Positions 58,964 to 64,000 of a DNA stretch of 64,000 nt are shown here, piece by piece (positions within the stretch are counted from its first letter, which is position 1; the number at the start of each line of letters is the position of its first letter). The notes under the pieces are model-generated. The model did not search any database. It was given only the letters and a program-made list of their open reading frames with translations, and was not told where the DNA came from. Origin of the DNA: Codonopsis lanceolata (Eukaryota; Streptophyta; Magnoliopsida; Asterales; Campanulaceae); contig CM028377.1 of NCBI GenBank assembly GCA_013146195.2, positions 178,414,465 through 178,478,464 on the forward strand, written 5' to 3'. Both the position numbers and the translations under genes were made by a program.

Positions 58964-59606
58964 TAGGGGTGTAAATCGGAACTACCGAATCACGGAACCG
59001 AACCAAATCATTCGGTTTAGTTTGGTTTTGGTCGAAGACAATTCGGTTTCGGTTTCAGAAATTGGAAAACCACCCGGTTCGGTTCACGTTTTTTGTATTT
59101 AACTAAACTGAACCGAACCTAACCAACCTATATATTTTTATTTATTTATTATATAATATATATTATATTACATTTATTAACTATTTTGAACCATTGAATT
59201 ATCTTATATACCTAATCTAGTCCTTTGATTTATTCATTATATATATATATATATACATACTAAACCAAACAAAATCTTGATTGTTGGAGAACTATTATTT
59301 CTTCTATTGTTTGTGTTTATTTTAGAATTTGTATTGTTTTCTTTATGATAATTTGTTGTTAGTAAGTTATTTCCTAATTTTGATGTTAATTCCAAATTAA
59401 AATCTTATTTTTATTGTTATTTTTAATGTTAGTTAATTTCATTAAAAATAATTTATATAAACCATAAAACCGAACCAAACCAAACCGAGTGGTTCGGTTC
59501 CAAATCTTACTCAGTTCAGTTCGGTTTGAGATTTTTGGAAACAATATGGGCGGTTCGGTTTGTGGTTTTGGCATAAACCAAACCAAATCGAACCACTTAC
59601 ACCCTT
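58964..59606. mobile_element. hAT-type MITE (643 bp) with 8-9-bp target duplication
   Basis: Ends TAGGGGTGTAA and TTACACCCTT are inverted. AGTTAGAAC flanks both sides (58955-58963 and 59607-59615); hAT elements make 8 bp, so one base may match by chance. The interior is rich in CGGTTCGGTT / AACCGAACC inverted motifs, typical of a common plant dispersed repeat. No coding sequence; the frame at 59386-59586 is made of this repeat. Confidence 0.88.
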
Positions 59607-59615
59607 AGTTAGAAC

Positions 59616-61479
59616 AACTCTTAAACCCTACTTTAAGTAAGACTCATGTTTATTTGGTAGTCGAAAACGACACAAGTTATAAAAATAATTGACTAAACGC
59701 ATTTATTAACAAAATAAAAAATAGAAAATAGATAACTACGTTGTTTATTAATGAAGTAAACACCATTGCTCATATAGATCGGCAGTAATTGCATAAAAGC
59801 TCCAAAATTTTAAATTAACTCAAAGAGACTTCAAACCTTAACAAGTGTCACAATGTAGGGGTATTTGGGTTTGGGGAATACTTAATACATTTGTAACAAA
59901 ATTACCTAATAGGTATACTTAATATAACACGCACATATAGTATATTTAATACAACACTTTTTGTAGTAAAAATTCATATATTACCCCTAGTCCATATACA
60001 TATACAAAACAAATTCCATTCTCTCCAACTGTTTGGACCGTCGACCATCGTGTCGATGTTGCCACCACCAACTGCCGGCAACCCGCGCCAAGACTTTTCC
60101 CAAAAAAAGGCCACCTAGCGACGGAGCCTGCCTGATCACCAGGCCACCATGGCTGCACCACCATGGTTGGTGGTGTTAACTTTTGTTAGTTTATGTTATG
60201 TTTCTTTAGGTTCTTTTAGGGTCGGTTAGGTTCGATTAAGTTTTTCAAGGTTAGTTTATGTTAGGTCGCACAAAATTTGTTACTTTTTCTTTTTAGTACT
60301 TTCTATCTGATTTTAGTATTGTTTCATTAATTACAATTTTTTTATTATTTATGTAGATTTTTATTGAATATTATCATTAAATATGTTTAATTGATTTTAA
60401 TTGAGATTGAATGATATTATTTGTGAACAATTGTTAAAATTGTTAATTTTTTGTATATATTGTTAAGAATTAAAAGTAATTCTTTATAAGCATTAATAAA
60501 ATGAATATAATTAGGCTAATAATTATTTAAAATAGTTAATTAATTAAACAATTACTTTTAAGGGTTAAATTCACCATTAGTCCCTGAATTTTGGCCAAAG
60601 TCCCACATCAGTCCTCAAACTTCAAAAGTGATCACTATTGACCAAAGATAGCCTTTTTTGTTCGTCGCTAGTCTGATATCTTATTTATTTACCTCGCAAC
60701 TACACGAATCAATATAAAGTATAGTGATGCAAAAGCAAGGGTCGAACCATAGAGACAAGAAGCAATTCAAGCAAGCAAACATGTAACAATTATTATCTAA
60801 AGGGGGGTTTGGTTTAATTTAATCTAAATTAACTAAACTAAATTATTCTACTAGTAAACTATGGAATCTATTGGCAATTGTTTATTGAAAGTAGCAAACA
60901 CATTTTGTGAAGATGTGATTATGGAGGGGAATTTAGGAGTTAGGATTCACTTGTATCTACTTTAATGCTCTTTGGTCTAATTATGTATCAATCAATTTGT
61001 CTTGGATTCGTTCACGAAAGAAAAAAGTGGTACACTATGGTCGACATGATAGATGCACAAAACATAGCATTTTTATATTATTTTTTTTCCATTTGTTGGG
61101 TTATTTAGTCAAACATGTAATATGCTTTTTTTTTATCAACTTTGAATACATGGAGTCACCTTGAAAAATTAAATCATGGGTTTGCCATCCCTATACATCC
61201 CTCTCTATAATCATATTTTCTGTTTAGCCAAATTAGCATTTTATTACACCCAAATACACAATCAAAGTAGGTACATTACATAGACAAAATATACACAACT
61301 GATATTTTTCTACAACAAAAATGCAAATTTTCATGTCACTTTATTATGTCATACTATCATACATTGTTCCTACACACTAACATTGCAGGAAATTCAACAA
61401 CAACAACACAAATCATCAAATAAAAATTCAAAATTCAAAATTTTAAACAAAATGAGTTTGAGCAAAAATGAGAACTTAC
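59616..61479. other. AT-rich intergenic or intronic DNA, no gene seen
   Basis: AAGTCCCACATCAGTCCTCA near 60598 resembles one arm of an old GGTCCCTGAA-type element without a partner. GATGCAAAAGCAAGGGTCGA (60728) resembles a common plant LTR phrase, but no LTR ends are seen. If the exon at 61480-61651 belonged to a complete PMD gene, this would be its first intron and downstream part, but no exon 2 was found. Confidence 0.4.
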
Positions 61480-61651
61480 AGCGGGAGGAGCAAGATTAGC
61501 AATGTTGGTGCTCTCATCTCTATGAATTCTCTCCCAATCATCTGCGGAGAACTCATACATTCCTCGATAAAGGTTTTTCCCCTTGTTTTCTCCGACCCGA
61601 TTTGGAGCTTGTCAGAGCTTTTCGTTTGTCAGATCACGAAGAGAAAGACAT
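61480..61651 (-). pseudogene. Third PMD locus, exon 1 remnant
   Basis: On minus, ATG at 61651 to a GT donor (GTAAGT at 61479-61474). A shifted frame reads YEFSADDWERIHRDESTNIA, matching exon 1 of both other PMD copies (DDWKDIHKD and NDWSNIHRD). The length (172 bp) is close to 180 bp. The frame from the ATG meets a stop after five codons, so it is broken. Confidence 0.7.
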
Positions 61652-61789
61652 TACACAAACAATGCAAGTAATTTGAGTAAGAATGGTTGAAAAATAAGAA
61701 AGATTGAGGGAAATGAAAAAGGTGGCACGATGGCTTCAATGGAAGAAGATAAACAGACTTGATGAATGTTGTTTGCTATTGTTGTTACA

Positions 61790-61930
61790 CGCTAAAGGGG
61801 AAGGATTTTTCCTTCCCCTCCCTCAAAGTTTCCGAGTTGGGCACTTAAACCCCCCAGAATGCCCAAGTTGCAAATTGGTCCCCCCAACAACAGTTACTTA
61901 ACAAAAGTTGACACTCTTCAACGGAAAGTT
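61790..61930 (-). promoter_or_regulatory. Conserved PMD upstream region with hairpin, third locus
   Basis: GGGGAAGGATTTTTCCTTCC followed by CC (61797-61818) is a perfect 9-bp stem with a four-base loop. Upstream (higher coordinates) are the conserved CCAAGTTGCAAATTGGTCCC-like and AAAAGTTGAC/GGAAAGTTAG blocks seen with the other two PMD copies. Confidence 0.55.
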
Positions 61931-64000
61931 AGCTGATGTGGCCCCAACTCAACAACAGAACCTCATTCCTCCCAGAGCGTCACCGCATGAACAACAACTC
62001 TGCATTTCATATTAATTGTTTGTATGCATTAAAAATCTCATTTTTCATTAAAAATGCTCATACTTTTTATACTATAGCACATTTTAAACTATTATTGATA
62101 TACTGCATCACATATTTAATTGTCATATCCATATTGCATCACACTTTTGCTTGAACAAAATTTTTGGACGTTGCAATGAATATTGCAACGTGACATTTTA
62201 AAAGAAAGTCTCTGGACGTTGCAATGAATATTATAACATGACATTTTAGAAGAAAAAAAATCTTTTGGAATGTCATAATGAATATTACGACGGAAAGTTT
62301 GGAAAATAATCTCTAGACGTTGTGATGAATATTACAACATGACATATGAAAAAAAAAATCTTGGTTGTTACAAAAGCTCTAGATGGTGATCATTTCCGCA
62401 AGGGGTGCAAACCCCAGGACTGAGATGTAAGATCCCAAACCTTCATATATTTGACTTCCCTGTTTTGCGTGCCAAATGGCCGTAGCATTTCTTGTCTGGC
62501 TTGTTGGGAGAGCCTTGGTATGTGTAGGTAGAATTTGTAGAGGCCAATACCTTAGTACACTATGTTCCATAACCTTTAACTCGTAGTTATAAGTCGTGAC
62601 TTTCGGTAGTCGGAACACGACTCGGTCGAGAGTTTACTTGCGTAGTTCGTTCTTGTGACCTCGGTTATTCCCTAGACCATTTCTTGTTTGTCTTAAGTGG
62701 TTTTAGAGTGTTATACTTCTTAGGGGATAGATTCCTTAAGTCTATTTATGCTTTTGATGCTAAATGCATCGCATTCGTCTCTATCGCGATACGTAAAACC
62801 GAATCTCATGTATGTTACGTCTTTTGGAGTTTCGATACTCGTGAATCATTGTGTGACCTTGTAGTAGTGTTCTAGTGCTTACCTTAACCCTTAACATGCT
62901 TATAATATTGTGTTGGTACCTGTTGAATCATTGGGTCAATCGTTGGAAAGTTATTCCAAGTTCTCGACCTTCATTACCTTTGTTCCGGACTTGGTTCGAG
63001 TGTGCTTCGTTGGTGTTTAGGGAGGGTAGATCAATCCCTTTGATGTCTTAATTATTTGGGGGTCATTCTAGGCCTTATTTTCAAGCTTTTTAAACCTTGC
63101 GGTCACAAGGTGTTTGAGCTTGCCCTCGCATGAAAGTGCTGAGAGTTGTCGAAATTGAGACTAGAGACCTTATAGTCGCATGATGGGAGGGACCATGTGA
63201 CCGCATGCCCTCTAATTCAATATTTAGATATTTTCTTCCTATCTTGGTGGATTACTTGGACATCCTTACTCAAGCCCGAACTAACCCTATCCTAATCACT
63301 CAATTTGGACTTGATTAACCTAGCTTAGGCCTAATAATAGTGTTTTAACCATAATTCCTCAATTGTGACTTAATCCTAACCAATTATAGTTCAACACTTG
63401 GATTCCACTCACTTCCTAAACCTTTGTGGATTGAAATATCAGGTAAATCTCCACTCCTTACACCTCCTACAACCAATATTTGTAGCCATTGTTAAGAGAG
63501 AGCTTGTGTGGGTGATTGATGGTGAGACTAGTGTGTGTCTTGAAGGTTCCCGGAGCTCCGATGACCCGATTCTTGATCCGAGACCGACTACGCATTACCC
63601 TCGATGAGAGATCATTCTCTATGGTTTGAAATTCCTTTTCCTTTGGTTTTGTAACAATCTAAGTATGCTTTTATCCCTTTCCTCTTTGTTAAAACTAGCT
63701 ACAAATATGCTAGAGTGTATATATCATGTCTACCATGATTTATTTGTGATTTCTATGACTATATGTTGAGGTTATGTTGTTCCATGCCCTGAAATTTATG
63801 GCTTTCATGTGAGAAGGAATTGAGGGAGGTTGCTTAAGGGTTTTAGAGTCTAAAACCCTAGCTTAAAGGTTTGATGAACCAATTTTACTATGACTTTCAT
63901 GTTTGTATTTATGACCTAGTTTATGAAATTAATGTATTGACTCAATGGAGTTACAAAAGGGTTTAATATGATTTGTATGACTCTAGGATGAAGTCCTACG
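61931..64000. other. Unassigned end of window
   Basis: A short tandem array of four units of about 50 bp (62160-62350; GGACGTTGCAATGAATATT, AACATGACATTTTA) opens the region. From 62380 the sequence has moderate G+C content and no recognisable domain in any frame; frames 62379-62618 (minus) and 63398-63607 (plus) were examined and not recognised. It could be the non-coding part of a retrotransposon that continues beyond the window. Confidence 0.4.

Noticed and set aside
59386..59586. 66-residue minus-strand frame with Trp/Phe/Arg/Thr repeats
   Set aside because: Made by CGGTTCGGTT repeats inside the hAT-type MITE.
60690..60790. LTR-like phrase GATGCAAAAGCAAGGGTCGA
   Set aside because: No LTR ends, primer site or coding region around it; too little to call an element.

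Overview
The window is nuclear DNA of a flowering plant, most likely a eudicot. The evidence is AT-rich DNA with introns, plant-type Ty1/copia and Ty3/gypsy elements, MULE, hAT and Stowaway-like elements, an L1-type LINE, plant-only families (NAC, QWRF, plant mobile domain, DUF7745-like) and a Helitron Rep fragment. It is a repeat-dense, gene-poor region with two 100-N assembly gaps (4170-4269 and 45052-45151). I see no rRNA, tRNA or organellar DNA. The only gene that reads through without damage is a diverged, intronless NAC-like gene at 57467-58441 (minus).

Layout. 0.6-1.1 kb: Stowaway-like MITE with a tandem duplication. 1.8-4.17 kb: decayed Helitron Rep gene (plus), cut by a gap. About 5.1-11.96 kb: SIRE-like copia element (minus) with one 1.25-kb LTR and a tRNA-iMet primer site. 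12-14 kb: AT-rich DNA with an AGATCT-rich block and a small kinase-like scrap. 14.27-16.06 kb: a non-autonomous, MULE-like TIR element filled with 22-bp tandem repeats. 17.6-19.2 kb: RPA1-like pseudogene (minus). 19.4-26.5 kb: Ty3/gypsy chromovirus (plus) with a 2.27-kb 3' LTR and no 5' LTR. 28.6-30.3 kb: a Pack-MULE with a perfect 9-bp target duplication that carries a QWRF2-like first exon.

30.3-45 kb: two plant-mobile-domain (PMD) pseudogenes lie head to head, the left on minus (32.0-36.6 kb) and the right on plus (40.5-43.3 kb), around an LTR-like centre with inverted flanks. A LINE derivative that carries ORF1 only, with a 17-bp target duplication, sits in an intron of the left copy. A DUF7745-like pseudogene follows at 43.8-45 kb. 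45.15-49.05 kb: an Ulp1-like cysteine-protease gene remnant whose introns and 3' flank share a roughly 68-bp minisatellite. 50.4-51.2 kb: MITEs. 51.4-55.3 kb: 5'-truncated LINE ORF2 (minus). 56-57 kb: a tandem duplication. 57.5-58.4 kb: the NAC-like gene. 58.96-59.61 kb: hAT-type MITE. 61.5-61.9 kb: exon 1 and upstream region of a third PMD locus (minus). The last 1.6 kb is unassigned.

The best leads are the ORF1-only LINE, the QWRF2 Pack-MULE, the three PMD loci that share an upstream hairpin, and the protease gene whose minisatellite spreads through its own introns. Sequences were read by eye; no alignment or database search was run.
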